Below are positions 46,481-55,772 of a DNA stretch of 64,000 nt, one piece after another. How positions within the stretch are numbered: the first letter of the stretch is position 1; each line of letters opens with the position of its first letter. The position numbers and the translations under genes are program-made. The notes under the pieces were generated by a model. It worked only from the letters and a program-made list of their open reading frames with translations, did not search any database and had not been told where the DNA came from. This DNA is from an uncultured Alphaproteobacteria bacterium (lineage in GTDB: Bacteria; Pseudomonadota; Alphaproteobacteria; Rickettsiales; UBA1997): positions 1-64,000 of the forward strand of contig CASELL010000002.1 of NCBI GenBank assembly GCA_949288805.1, given 5' to 3'.

Positions 46481-47401
46481 TTATTTAGTCATTGAAGCAA
46501 CTTCTTCTGCGAAATTATCTTCTTTTTTTTCAAGTCCTTCACCTAAAACATATAAGCAATATTCTTGAATGGTAACTTTTGTATTATTTTCTTTTTCAAA
46601 AGTTTTTAATACATCTTCAACTTTTTTGTCATTATCCATAACAAAAACTTGATCTAAAAGACATATTTCTTCATAGAATTTTTTAATTCTACCATCAATC
46701 ATTTTTTCAATTATATTTTCAGGTTTTCCAGAAGATCTAGCTTGTTCAATTAAAACTGCTTTTTCTCTTTCTAATTTTTCAGCTGGAACTTGTTCTTTAT
46801 TTAAAAATTCAGGTTTTGAGGCAGCTATATGCATAGCTATTTCTTTACCTAATTCTTGTAAAGCATTTTTATCAGCTGTTGAGCTCAAAGCAACTAAAAC
46901 ACCAATTTTACCCAAATTAGGAGCAACAGCACTATGGACATAACTAACTATTAAACCATCACCATTTAATGTAATTTTTCTACCTCTTCTTAATTGAAGA
47001 TTTTCACCTATAACAGCTATTTTATTAGTTAATTCATCGGCTATTTTTTCTCCATTTATAGATAATTCCTTAACTTCTTCAACAAAATTATCTGTTTTGG
47101 TATTTAAACCGGCTTCTGCTATATGTAAAGCTAATTCTTGAAATTTATCATTTCTAGCTACAAAGTCAGTTTCAGAATTTAATTCTACTATTGTAGCTAT
47201 TTTTTCATTGTTGTTTATAGATATAAGACCCTCTGTAGTAATTCTAGCGCTTTTTTTAGCAGCTGAAGAAAGACCTTTTTTTCTAAGCCAATCAACAGCC
47301 TCATCGTAATTATCATTACAAGCAGCAAGTGCTTTATTACAATCGGCCATACCACAACCAGTTTCTTCTCTTAATTTTTTAATTAAAGTAATATTTGCCA
47401 T
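46481..47401 (-). CDS. tsf: Elongation factor Ts
   Basis: It is the nucleotide exchange factor for EF-Tu. The 306 residues include the N-terminal UBA-like LREETGCGMADCNKAL (about 10-25), the TDFVARND core motif (about 77-84) and the second coiled subdomain. AGGAGA lies seven bases before the ATG. It is cotranscribed with rpsB across an 11-base gap. Confidence 0.97.
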   Translation of the reverse strand: MANITLIKKLREETGCGMADCNKALAACNDNYDEAVDWLRKKGLSSAAKKSARITTEGLISINNNEKIATIVELNSETDFVARNDKFQELALHIAEAGLNTKTDNFVEEVKELSINGEKIADELTNKIAVIGENLQLRRGRKITLNGDGLIVSYVHSAVAPNLGKIGVLVALSSTADKNALQELGKEIAMHIAASKPEFLNKEQVPAEKLEREKAVLIEQARSSGKPENIIEKMIDGRIKKFYEEICLLDQVFVMDNDKKVEDVLKTFEKENNTKVTIQEYCLYVLGEGLEKKEDNFAEEVASMTK

Positions 47402-47412
47402 AATTTTATCTC

Positions 47413-48327
47413 CTATTCTTGTGTTTCTTGTTTTTCAGCATCTTCTTTGGTATTTTCTTTTTTTGTTGTCTTTTTTAATGCTGGTTTTTTAGTTGTTGTT
47501 TTTTTTTCTGCTGATTTTGTTGTTTTTTTTGATGCTGTTTTTTTAACTGTTTTTTTAACTGGTGTTGTTTTTGTAGTTCTAACCACTTTTATATCTTTTA
47601 AAGCATTATTGATTATATCACAATATAATTGAATAGCTTTTATGGAATCGTCATTTCCTGGTATTGGATAGTCAATTAAATCTGGATTAGAATTTGTATC
47701 TACTATGGCCATAACTGGTATTCCCAACGATCTAGCTTCATTAATAGCTAAAGATTCCTTTACTGTGTCTATAACGAACAATAAATCAGGAATAGAACCC
47801 ATAGATCTAATACCTCCTAAATTATCTATTAATTTTTCTTTTTGTTTATTTAGAACTATCTGTTCTTTTTTTAATAATTTAGTATTTTCATCTTCCAATT
47901 GACTTTCTATAAATCTAATTTTTTTAATAGATTGAGAAACGGTTTTCCAATTTGTTAGCATACCACCTAGCCATTTATGATTTACATAAAATTGATTATT
48001 ATTTTCTGCTAATTCTTTAATTGTTTTAGCACCTTGTTTTTTAGTACAAACAAACAATATTTTACCTTTCTTTTTAGCAACTTCTCTTAATATTCTTGTT
48101 GCTTCATTTAATAATATAGCTGTTTGTGTTAAATCAATTATATGAACACCATTTCTAGCACCATATATATATGGAGCCATTTTAGGATTCCATCTCATAG
48201 TTCTATGACCAAAATGAGCACCTGCTTCTAATAGGTCTCTAATAGTAAAAGATGGGGTATTGATTTCTTGCGTAGTTTCTTCAACTGTTTCGTTTTCTAC
48301 TACTTCATTTAAATTTTCTTCTGTCAT
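47413..48327 (-). CDS. rpsB: 30S ribosomal protein S2 with Lys/Thr-rich tail
   Basis: The S2 core runs from about residue 25 ([24 protein letters not shown]) to about 250, with [13 protein letters not shown]-like sequence ([13 protein letters not shown]) and [26 protein letters not shown] split over the usual positions. A 24-residue acidic N-terminal extension and a ~50-residue C-terminal tail rich in Lys-Thr-Thr repeats bring it to 304 residues, against ~240-260 normally. The tail has a histone H1-like composition, as seen in some AT-rich alphaproteobacteria. Confidence 0.96.
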   Translation of the reverse strand: MTEENLNEVVENETVEETTQEINTPSFTIRDLLEAGAHFGHRTMRWNPKMAPYIYGARNGVHIIDLTQTAILLNEATRILREVAKKKGKILFVCTKKQGAKTIKELAENNNQFYVNHKWLGGMLTNWKTVSQSIKKIRFIESQLEDENTKLLKKEQIVLNKQKEKLIDNLGGIRSMGSIPDLLFVIDTVKESLAINEARSLGIPVMAIVDTNSNPDLIDYPIPGNDDSIKAIQLYCDIINNALKDIKVVRTTKTTPVKKTVKKTASKKTTKSAEKKTTTKKPALKKTTKKENTKEDAEKQETQE

Positions 48328-48348
48328 ATTTTTCCTTGGTTAAACACC

Positions 48349-48391
48349 TATCAATAAAAATTCCATAATGGAACACCAGGTTTTATTGATA
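48349..48391 (-). promoter_or_regulatory. Hairpin in the rpsB leader, candidate S2 autoregulation site
   Basis: On the minus strand, TATCAATAAAA pairs with TTTTATTGATA as an 11-bp outer helix. Within it are an unpaired CCTGGTG and an inner helix TTCCAT/ATGGAA. It sits between the promoter and the ATG, ~22 bases before the start codon. rpsB-tsf is known to be repressed by S2 through its leader in E. coli; function here is inferred from place and structure. Confidence 0.5.
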
Positions 48392-48425
48392 TGTAAAGTT
48401 AATAAAATTATTTTTAATCAATTAA

Positions 48426-48453
48426 ATAATAAATATAATAAAATTAAAATCAA
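48426..48453 (-). promoter_or_regulatory. Promoter of rpsB-tsf
   Basis: On the minus strand, CTTGATT (TTGATT, complement of 48448-48453), a 16-base spacer and TATTAT (complement of 48426-48431). The transcript would begin near 48419, about 28 bases before the leader hairpin. Confidence 0.65.
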
Positions 48454-48522
48454 GAAAAATATTGATTTATTTTTTTTAAAGAATAATATAAGAAATGTGT
48501 TTAATAATAAATATGTAATAAT

Positions 48523-49035
48523 ATGAAAATAATAAAATTATTATTAGTTATTTTGTTGATGATTTGTTCTTTCTTTGCTGGTTTAAAATATAGTGAATTA
48601 AAACTATCAAAGACTCAAAATAGCGTTATAGAAGAAGTTGTTTCGGATGATGAGATGATTTATAATCAAAACGAAGAAAATGTATCCAATTCCGAAGAAG
48701 AAAATATTGAAGATGCACAAATAATAGAAGATATGGTTAATAATGGAGAACCAGAAAACGTTATTTTTGATGAAAACGGAGCTGTTTTGAATGATGAAAA
48801 TTTAGAACAACAAAACATTCAAAACCAACAACCAACAAACAACGATCAGCAATTAGCTAATCCAGCACAACAACCTGCTGCTCCTAATGCTCCAGTAGCA
48901 CCAGCACAACAACCTGTTGCTCCTAACGCTCCAGTAGCACCAGCACAACAACCTGTTGCTCCAGCTGCTCCTAATGCTCCAGTAGCACCAGCACAACAAC
49001 CTGTTGCTCCTGTTGCTACAACTCAAGCACAATAA
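48523..49035 (+). CDS. Anchored protein with acidic spacer and Pro/Ala/Gln tandem repeats
   Basis: An N-terminal hydrophobic segment (MKIIKLLLVILLMICSFFAG) acts as signal or anchor. An acidic Asn/Glu-rich stretch (about 35-100) follows, and then a low-complexity tail with the 13-residue unit PAQQPVAPNAPVA repeated about three and a half times. No globular domain is apparent. The layout resembles periplasm-spanning or wall-reaching proteins. It ends eight bases before mnmE and may be cotranscribed with mnmE-bamD-rlpA. Confidence 0.7.
   Translation: MKIIKLLLVILLMICSFFAGLKYSELKLSKTQNSVIEEVVSDDEMIYNQNEENVSNSEEENIEDAQIIEDMVNNGEPENVIFDENGAVLNDENLEQQNIQNQQPTNNDQQLANPAQQPAAPNAPVAPAQQPVAPNAPVAPAQQPVAPAAPNAPVAPAQQPVAPVATTQAQ
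48862..49017 (+). repeat. 39-bp tandem repeat inside the Pro/Ala/Gln protein gene
   Basis: Copies start at 48862, 48901 and 48940 (this one with a 9-base insert), and a partial copy at 48988. The copies are nearly identical at the DNA level and much richer in GC than the surroundings. They encode PAQQP(A/V)APNAPVA, so copy number changes would stay in frame. Confidence 0.88.
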
Positions 49036-49042
49036 AAACATT

Positions 49043-50365
49043 ATGGAAGATACAATATTTGCACCATTAACTATAAAGGGTAAATGTAGTATTTATGTAA
49101 TTAGAATATCGGGGAGTAGAGTTGACAAATGTCTCTCTACTCTTGGTATTTCTAAAAAGTTTAAACATAAAAGTATTAATTTATGTAATATAAAAGATGA
49201 AAATAATAATATTTTAGACCAAGCTCTTATTTTATATTTTAAAGCACCAAATAGTTTTACAGGTGAAGATGTATGTGAATTAAATATACATTGTTCTACT
49301 TATATAATAAATAAAATTTTTAAAATATTATTGAGTATAGAAGGTGTAAGATTAGCAAAAAATGGAGAGTTTTCAAAAAGAGCTTTTTTAAATAATAAAC
49401 TTGATCTAATACAAGCAGAATCTATTGTTGATCTTGTTAATTCCGAAACAGAACTACAACATAGACAAGCAATAGAACAATTAGAGGGTAAAAATTCAAG
49501 ATTTTTTAATGATTTAAGACAAGATATATTGGATTTATCTTCAAGTATAGAAGCAAATATTGATTTTCCAGAAGATGAAACTACAAATGTTAACATTAAC
49601 AGTGTTAATAATTTAATTTCTAAAATTGAAAATATTTTAAATGACAATGATGTTGCTAAAAAAATTAAAAATGGACTAAATATATCAATAATTGGAGAAC
49701 CCAATGTTGGTAAATCTAGTTTTTTAAATTATTTAGCTAAAAAAGATCTAGCTATTGTTTCTAATATCGCAGGAACAACTAGAGATATTATTGAAACATC
49801 ACTAGATATAGATGGAGTTTTAGTTAATGTTTTTGATACCGCAGGTATTAGAGATACTAATGATACAATTGAAAAAGAAGGTGTAAAAAGAGCGATTAAA
49901 AATGCCGAAGAAGCCGATTTAAGAATATTAATTTTAAGCCCTGAAAATATTGATGTAAATAAGGAAATTGAAAAATTAATTGATGATAATACTGTAATAA
50001 TTTTAAATAAAATTGATACTTTAAAAGATAATTCTATAATTGATAATTTAAAAGAAAAATATAAAAATATTATAGAAATATCTATAAAAAATAATATTAA
50101 TTTAGATAAAGTTATAGATAAGATTAAAGATTTTATTAGTAAAAATATAACACCATATTCTAACACTAATATAACACAAGAAAGATATAGAATTGAATTG
50201 AAAAAAACTATTGAATATCTTAAAAAAATAGATAATAATATGCCAATAGAGATAGTTGCGGAAAATATTAGATTATCTGCTTTTTGTATAGGTAAAATAG
50301 TAGGCCAAATTGGTACAGAGGAGATATTAGATAATATTTTTAGTAAATTTTGTATAGGTAAATAA
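49043..50365 (+). CDS. mnmE: tRNA uridine-5-carboxymethylaminomethyl modification GTPase
   Basis: With MnmG it installs (carboxymethyl)aminomethyl groups on wobble U34. The 440 residues start MEDTIFAPLT at the ATG at 49043, matching the family. A tetrahydrofolate-binding N-terminal domain comes first. The GTPase inserted in the helical domain has G1 GEPNVGKSS (about 218-226), switch DTAGIRDTND (about 272-281) and NKID. The C-terminal FCIGK is the catalytic C-x-G-K-type end. Its stop overlaps the start of the bamD-like gene (TAATG). Confidence 0.96.
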   Translation: MEDTIFAPLTIKGKCSIYVIRISGSRVDKCLSTLGISKKFKHKSINLCNIKDENNNILDQALILYFKAPNSFTGEDVCELNIHCSTYIINKIFKILLSIEGVRLAKNGEFSKRAFLNNKLDLIQAESIVDLVNSETELQHRQAIEQLEGKNSRFFNDLRQDILDLSSSIEANIDFPEDETTNVNINSVNNLISKIENILNDNDVAKKIKNGLNISIIGEPNVGKSSFLNYLAKKDLAIVSNIAGTTRDIIETSLDIDGVLVNVFDTAGIRDTNDTIEKEGVKRAIKNAEEADLRILILSPENIDVNKEIEKLIDDNTVIILNKIDTLKDNSIIDNLKEKYKNIIEISIKNNINLDKVIDKIKDFISKNITPYSNTNITQERYRIELKKTIEYLKKIDNNMPIEIVAENIRLSAFCIGKIVGQIGTEEILDNIFSKFCIGK

Positions 50366-51069
50366 TGAAAAAAATTTTTTTTATATTTTTTATTTTCTTA
50401 ATTTCTTGTACTAATGGTAAAAAAGATGTTGTTTTAACAGAACAAGATATGTATAATCTTGCCATGAATGAATTTAAAGATAAAATGTATAGAACAGCAG
50501 GAGAGAGTTTTGAAAAAATAGAAGAACAATTTATTTTTACTCCAATAGCTACAAAAAGTATAATAATGTCAATATATTCATATTATAAAGCAAATAAATA
50601 TAATGATTCTTTAAGATTAATAGATTATTATAAAAAAATTAATTTTGATGATGAATATCTTGATTATGTTTTTTATATGGAGATATTAAATAAATATTCA
50701 AAAATACAAAAATCAAAAAAAGATATAAGTTTAATGAGAGAATTGTTAGTAAATATCAATAATTTTGCTGTTAAAGATACTAAATATAGAGAAGATATAT
50801 TAAAAAAAAGAAAACTTGTTATTGATGATATAGTTGATAGTGAATTAAATATTTATGATTTTTATATAAAAAGTAATAACTTAATAGGAGCTATAAATCA
50901 TCTACAAAATATTATTTATGTTTATCCGGATACCAAATATACTCCGGAAATCTTGTATAAATTATCAATGCTTTATTCACATATTGGATATAAAGATGGT
51001 GTTGATAATTGTATAAATATTATTAAGGAAAATTATAAAAATACAAAATGGTATAGGTATGTCATATAA
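50365..51069 (+). CDS. bamD: Outer membrane protein assembly factor BamD-like lipoprotein
   Basis: BamD is the essential lipoprotein partner of BamA in beta-barrel insertion. The signal peptide ends in a lipobox (FLISC, Cys at about residue 15). TPR-like helix pairs follow over the remaining ~215 residues, with EFKDKMYRTAGESFEKIEEQF in the first repeat and HLQNIIYVYPDTKYTPEILYKL in the fourth to fifth. The 234 residues fit BamD. It overlaps mnmE at the 5' end and rlpA at the 3' end. Confidence 0.82.
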   Translation: MKKIFFIFFIFLISCTNGKKDVVLTEQDMYNLAMNEFKDKMYRTAGESFEKIEEQFIFTPIATKSIIMSIYSYYKANKYNDSLRLIDYYKKINFDDEYLDYVFYMEILNKYSKIQKSKKDISLMRELLVNINNFAVKDTKYREDILKKRKLVIDDIVDSELNIYDFYIKSNNLIGAINHLQNIIYVYPDTKYTPEILYKLSMLYSHIGYKDGVDNCINIIKENYKNTKWYRYVI

Positions 51070-51610
51070 AAAATTTTTTTTATGTTGTTTATTTCTTCTT
51101 TTAGCTTGTCAAGATATACAATATTCTCAAAGATCTAGATATACAAGAAACTATAAAAATATAAAACCTTCTCCAAGTGTGAAGAGTTATGGAGTTAGTG
51201 GTAAATATACTGGTTATTATAAAGTTGGAAAACCATATGAAATTAATGGTATTAGATATTATCCACAAGAGTATGAATATTATAAAGAGATAGGTTTGGC
51301 TTCTTGGTATGGGGATGACTTTCATAATAAAAAAACTGCAAATGGAGAAACATTTAATATGAATGAGATGACGGCTGCTCATAAGACTTTACCTTTACCA
51401 TCAATAGTTAGAGTTACAAATCTTGAAAACGGTAGAAGTGTTGTAGTTAGAGTTAACGATAGAGGACCTTTTGTTGATAATAGAATTATAGATCTTTCTA
51501 AAAAAGCTGCAGATGCTTTAGGTTTCAAACATAGGGGGTTAATTACTGTTAGAGTTGAGTTATTAAAAAAAGAAACAGAAAATTTTTTAAAAAAATATGG
51601 TCTTAAATAA
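51059..51610 (+). CDS. rlpA: RlpA-like lipoprotein with double-psi beta-barrel
   Basis: A lipoprotein signal (FLLLACQD, Cys at about residue 17) precedes a DPBB domain (about 75-178) with GLASWYGDDFHNKKTANGE, the TAAHKTLPLP strand and VRVNDRGPF. RlpA of Pseudomonas is a lytic transglycosylase acting on denuded septal glycan; the Glu and Asp in the matching places (GE near 95, NDRGPF near 142) are present. The C-terminal SPOR domain found in many RlpA proteins is missing, since the chain ends at 183 residues. Confidence 0.88.
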   Translation: MSYKKFFLCCLFLLLACQDIQYSQRSRYTRNYKNIKPSPSVKSYGVSGKYTGYYKVGKPYEINGIRYYPQEYEYYKEIGLASWYGDDFHNKKTANGETFNMNEMTAAHKTLPLPSIVRVTNLENGRSVVVRVNDRGPFVDNRIIDLSKKAADALGFKHRGLITVRVELLKKETENFLKKYGLK

Positions 51611-51675
51611 AATTTCATTAAAATAATATTTTTTGTATTATATTCTTAATATTTAAAAGTAAATATATTATATAT

Positions 51676-51704
51676 TGAATATTATATTATATATTTTTAA
51701 TATA
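51676..51704 (+). promoter_or_regulatory. Promoter region of the MFS gene, with dense AT palindromes
   Basis: TTGAAT, a 17-base spacer and TAATAT fall within an almost pure A/T tract (51640-51735) full of overlapping short inverted repeats. Confidence 0.35.
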
Positions 51705-51734
51705 TAATTGTGTATAATTATATATTAATAATAT

Positions 51735-52928
51735 ATGTTTAATTTATCTGAAAAAAATAGTTTTTTGGCTAAGTACTATTTATTATTGTTTTGTAGAGGT
51801 TTTATTTTTTTAAAACATTATTTAGTAATTTTATTAGATAATACTTTAAATCCAATAGAAACAAGTTTTGTTGTTTCTGTTGGTATTATGGCAAATATGT
51901 TTTTATCTGTACCAATTAGTATTCTTTCTTCAAAAATAGGAAATAAAAAAACATTTATCATTTCAATAATTTTTTTCTTTTTATCAAATATTCTTTTATT
52001 ATATGAAGCAAATTTTATAGATTTTATTATATACTCTATTTCTGCTGGTATTCTTGACTCTGCTTTTTTATCTTCAAACGAAAGCTTAGTTTACGAAAAT
52101 ATGAAACATTGTCATTTATTAAATAAATATCCAGAATATAAAAGCATGTCTAAATTTTTTAAATTATTAGCAACAACAATAGCAACTTTTATAGCTGGAG
52201 ATTTTATTTATACAAATCCAAATCTTTTATTTATGGTTGACGCTACAACTGCTTTTTTAATGATTTTATGTGTATTTTTTATGATAGACTTAAAACCAAA
52301 ATATAAAAGAATTAATTTTAAAAAAATTACAGGATATGTATTTAAACATAAGACTTTAATGAAGTGTATTTTGCATAGAGTTCTTTGGCGTTCAGTATTT
52401 TTATTTTTAATAATATATAGATCTTTGTTTTATGAAGAATTAGCTGTTAACGATATGAATATAAATCTTATGATATCTTTTCAGGTTTTCATAGTTTCTA
52501 TATCTCAGATAGTTTTAACAAAATATTTAAATAAAAAAAGTCTTTTTGTACAATATTATTTATTTATATTATTGTCTTTTATATTATTTTTATCATTTTT
52601 TATATATAAAACATTTTATTCTTATTTTCTTATAACTATATATTTTATTTTAGTAGAGGCTTTAGGTGACTTAAGTTTTTCTAATACTCTTACTTTTATT
52701 CCAGATAAAGAAATGCCAATAATATTGTCTTTTATGAATTTACTTGTTAATGGGGCAAAATTATTATTTGTAAATTTATTTGCTTTTATTTCAAGTTTTT
52801 ATAATTATAGAATTGGTTTTTTGACTATTAGTATGATATTTTTTATCTTGATGTTATTTATTGTTATTTCTATAGCTTTAGATAAACATATGAGAAATAT
52901 AGATAATAGAAGATTATACAGACAATAG
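51735..52928 (+). CDS. Major facilitator superfamily transporter
   Basis: The 397 residues contain about twelve hydrophobic helices with a central polar break (KPKYKRINFKKITG near 190-205). The motif A equivalent between helices 2 and 3 is KIGNKKTFI. No substrate can be inferred. Its 3' end overlaps the convergent response regulator gene by 15 bases. Confidence 0.78.
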   Translation: MFNLSEKNSFLAKYYLLLFCRGFIFLKHYLVILLDNTLNPIETSFVVSVGIMANMFLSVPISILSSKIGNKKTFIISIIFFFLSNILLLYEANFIDFIIYSISAGILDSAFLSSNESLVYENMKHCHLLNKYPEYKSMSKFFKLLATTIATFIAGDFIYTNPNLLFMVDATTAFLMILCVFFMIDLKPKYKRINFKKITGYVFKHKTLMKCILHRVLWRSVFLFLIIYRSLFYEELAVNDMNINLMISFQVFIVSISQIVLTKYLNKKSLFVQYYLFILLSFILFLSFFIYKTFYSYFLITIYFILVEALGDLSFSNTLTFIPDKEMPIILSFMNLLVNGAKLLFVNLFAFISSFYNYRIGFLTISMIFFILMLFIVISIALDKHMRNIDNRRLYRQ

Positions 52929-53585
52929 ATAACCTTTATAGCGAATGGTCTTTAAAAATCTTGGATTTTTAGGATCATTCTCTATTTTTTTTCTTAATCT
53001 TGTAATTTGAACATCTATACTTCTTTCATCTATTCCATTACATAATTCACATAATTTTTCTCTTGTTAGAACTATATTTTTATTTTTAATAAAAATAGTT
53101 AATATTTTACTTTCTGCATCTGTTAATTTTACTAAATTGTTGTTTTCATCATACAGTTCGTTTTTATCAATATAAAACTTTAAATTATTAAAATTAATTA
53201 TATTGTTGTTATTATCTTCTTTTATTGTTCTTTTTAAAATATTATTTATTCTTAAAATTAATTCTTTTGGTTCAAATGGTTTTGCTAGATAATCATCTGC
53301 ACCTGCTGACAATCCTTCAATTCTATTTTCTATTTCTCCAAGAGCAGTTAGCATGATAGCAGGTGTTAAGTTGTTTTTTGATCTTATGTCTGTTAAAAAT
53401 TCAATGCCATTTTCTTCTGGCATCATATTATCAACTATCATTAAATCAAAAATATATTTATTTATTAATTTTCTAGCTTCTTTTGTATTGTTAGCAGCAA
53501 AGACAATAAAATTATTTTTTTCTAAATATTGTTCTAATAATTCCCTTATTCTATCATCATCATCAATAACTAATAAATGTACCAT
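52914..53585 (-). CDS. OmpR-family response regulator
   Basis: This is a transcription factor with a receiver and a winged-helix DNA-binding domain. In the receiver, DDDD (about 8-11) forms the acidic pocket, the phosphoacceptor is Asp52 in IVDNMMP, Thr lies at about 80 and Lys in LAKPFEP at about 102. The C-terminal domain (about 130-222) has the RSIDVQITRLRKKIE recognition helix and ends TIRYKGYLLSV. No histidine kinase gene is adjacent. It lies downstream of folC on the same strand, 14 bases away. Confidence 0.93.
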   Translation of the reverse strand: MVHLLVIDDDDRIRELLEQYLEKNNFIVFAANNTKEARKLINKYIFDLMIVDNMMPEENGIEFLTDIRSKNNLTPAIMLTALGEIENRIEGLSAGADDYLAKPFEPKELILRINNILKRTIKEDNNNNIINFNNLKFYIDKNELYDENNNLVKLTDAESKILTIFIKNKNIVLTREKLCELCNGIDERSIDVQITRLRKKIENDPKNPRFLKTIRYKGYLLSV

Positions 53586-53599
53586 AACAATCCTTAATA

Positions 53600-54895
53600 T
53601 TAATAATTTTCTATTAAACTTAAAACATCACCACAAAAATACAAAGACCCAGCAATTAATATTCTTAACTCTCCATTAATATCATTAGTTTTTTTTAAAG
53701 CATCTATAATATTATTACAAGCAAAGTAAATATTACAACCTGCTTCATTAAACTCCTTAGTAAAATCTTCAATACTTTTATATTTATCAAGATTACTAGA
53801 ATAGTTATCACTAGCAACTATAATTATTTTATCAAAACAATTTTTTATAATGTTAATATAACTTTTTGTATCTTTTCTTTCTAACATTGATATAATTAAA
53901 ACATTCTTTTTATTATTATCTTGTTTTTCTTCAAGCCATTCTTTAATTGTTCTTGCTCCGCCTTCATTATGAGCACCATCTAAAAATAATTCATTACCAT
54001 TTTTTACATAATTATATAGTTTTGTTTTACTTAAATCTTGTAATCTACCTTTCCAAAAAGTATTTTTAATACCTTCTTGTATTGCTTTATCTGTAATCTC
54101 TAATTCTTTTTGACATAATAACATAGCAATAGAGGCACCCGCATTAATTATTTGATGCGTACCATAAAGACTAGGTTTTTCTGTAATAATTTCCCTATCA
54201 AAGCCTTTAAATATATAATTATTGTCAATTTTATTATAACTATAATCTTTATCAAAAAAATACAATGGACTATCTTTTACATTATCTTTAATTGTTTTAT
54301 TAACAATATCTTCTTGTTTTGATATTATCATAGGACAATTATTTTTAGCAATAGCTAATTTTTCCATTGTAATTTTTTCTAATGTATCTCCTAAAATACT
54401 TGTATGATCAAAAGATATAGGTGTTATAATACTACACAGAGATTTTTCAATTATGTTTGTAGCATCTAATCTACCACCAAGACCAACTTCTAAAATTGTA
54501 GCATCAGCTTCATTTCTACTAAAAGCCATAAAAGCTATTGTTGTGATAATTTCAAAATAACTAGCATCAATATTATACTTTTCTACTATATTTTTACATT
54601 CTTCTGCTAATTCATTAAAATAATCGTCAGTAATTTCTTTACCTAAAACTTCAATTCTTTCATTAAATCTAACTAAATGAGGTGAAGTATATCTATTAAC
54701 TTTATAACCATTAGCTTCTAAAATACTTTTCAAAAAAGCAGTAGTTGAGCCTTTACCATTTGTTCCTGCCACATGAAAAATATTTTTAATTTTTCTTTCA
54801 GGGTGATCTAACTTTTCTAAAAGATTATTTATTCTTTCAAGCCCAAGATTTATTTTGTTTATACCATTATGAGTTGGCCAAACTGGAAATTTCAT
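53600..54895 (-). CDS. folC: Bifunctional folylpolyglutamate/dihydrofolate synthase
   Basis: It adds glutamate to dihydropteroate and folates. The 431 residues fit FolC. The P-loop is AGTNGKGST (about 44-52), the Mur-ligase-type Mg site includes LEVGLGGRLDATN (about 138-150), and DGAHNEGGA (about 310-318) is the C-domain signature. The ATG follows the stop of the peptidase gene directly, so the pair is coupled. Confidence 0.95.
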   Translation of the reverse strand: MKFPVWPTHNGINKINLGLERINNLLEKLDHPERKIKNIFHVAGTNGKGSTTAFLKSILEANGYKVNRYTSPHLVRFNERIEVLGKEITDDYFNELAEECKNIVEKYNIDASYFEIITTIAFMAFSRNEADATILEVGLGGRLDATNIIEKSLCSIITPISFDHTSILGDTLEKITMEKLAIAKNNCPMIISKQEDIVNKTIKDNVKDSPLYFFDKDYSYNKIDNNYIFKGFDREIITEKPSLYGTHQIINAGASIAMLLCQKELEITDKAIQEGIKNTFWKGRLQDLSKTKLYNYVKNGNELFLDGAHNEGGARTIKEWLEEKQDNNKKNVLIISMLERKDTKSYINIIKNCFDKIIIVASDNYSSNLDKYKSIEDFTKEFNEAGCNIYFACNNIIDALKKTNDINGELRILIAGSLYFCGDVLSLIENY

Positions 54896-54896
54896 T

Positions 54897-55772
54897 TTAA
54901 CCTCTAATATAATTATTTACTTCTTTATAACTAAGTTGTTTTAATAATGGACCACAATGATTTTCATATGGTATAATTGTTAACTCAACATTATTTAGTT
55001 TCTTACATAAATCATAAACATTTGATAAGGGACATAATAAATCGAGTCTGCTATGATATATATTTATTGGTATATTTTTTATTCTATCAGCATTATTTAT
55101 AATTTGATTTTTTGACATAAAACAATTATTACATTCATAATGTAGAAATATTTTTTTACTATTTAATAACTCATCATCGACTTCTTTAATATATTCTTTA
55201 CAAGTACAAGTTTGAGCCATTAAGTTTAATTCATAATTTGTAATATTTTTTACATATTCTATAAATGTTTCTTTATCAGCTTGTAATATTTTATTAAAAT
55301 CTTGTGGTATATTTAACATATATTTATCATAAACATCGGGAAATAAAGCTTTTGAACCGTTTAAAAACCAATCGTTTTCTTCAATAAAAACAGAGTTTAA
55401 AAACATTTTCTCAATTCTTTCTGGATATTTTTCAGCATAAAGCAACCCAAGACAAGAACCCCAAGAGGAAGCGACTATAACTGTTTTTTTTACATTTAAA
55501 TAATTTAATAAAGCATTAATATCTTCAATTAAATTATCAGTATTATTCCCATCTAATATATCATTATCATAAATAGATTTTCCACAACCTCTTTGATCAA
55601 AAATTATTACTCTATATTTTGTTAAATCTATTTCTTCAAAAAAATCTAATTTACAAGATCCACCGGGGCCACCATGTATTTTTAATAAATGCATTCCTTC
55701 ACCTGCTGTCGCATAGTAAATACCATGTCCATTTGATACTTTTAAATAACCTTCTTTAATATCATTTATCAT
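54897..55772 (-). CDS. pip: Alpha/beta hydrolase, proline iminopeptidase-like
   Basis: It probably removes N-terminal proline from peptides. The oxyanion region is HGGPGGSC (about 33-40), with DQRGCGKS (about 59-66) and the nucleophile Ser at about 105 in ASSWGSCLGL. The Asp (RLDLL) and the His in ENHCG (near 272) complete the triad. These are family S33 features. It overlaps the end of rlmN by 11 bases. Confidence 0.87.
   Translation of the reverse strand: MINDIKEGYLKVSNGHGIYYATAGEGMHLLKIHGGPGGSCKLDFFEEIDLTKYRVIIFDQRGCGKSIYDNDILDGNNTDNLIEDINALLNYLNVKKTVIVASSWGSCLGLLYAEKYPERIEKMFLNSVFIEENDWFLNGSKALFPDVYDKYMLNIPQDFNKILQADKETFIEYVKNITNYELNLMAQTCTCKEYIKEVDDELLNSKKIFLHYECNNCFMSKNQIINNADRIKNIPINIYHSRLDLLCPLSNVYDLCKKLNNVELTIIPYENHCGPLLKQLSYKEVNNYIRG

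Noticed and set aside
48862-49017. CRISPR array
   Set aside because: The repeats are contiguous, without spacers, and code in frame. No array with regular spacers was seen anywhere in the window.
48853-49041. Cys/Trp-rich open frame antisense to the 39-bp repeats
   Set aside because: It is only the reverse reading of the tandem repeat; no start signals or plausible protein composition.
51640-51735. Replication origin or iteron cluster in the almost pure A/T tract
   Set aside because: Only irregular short palindromes are present, with no DnaA boxes or regular iterons; it reads as an AT-rich promoter region.
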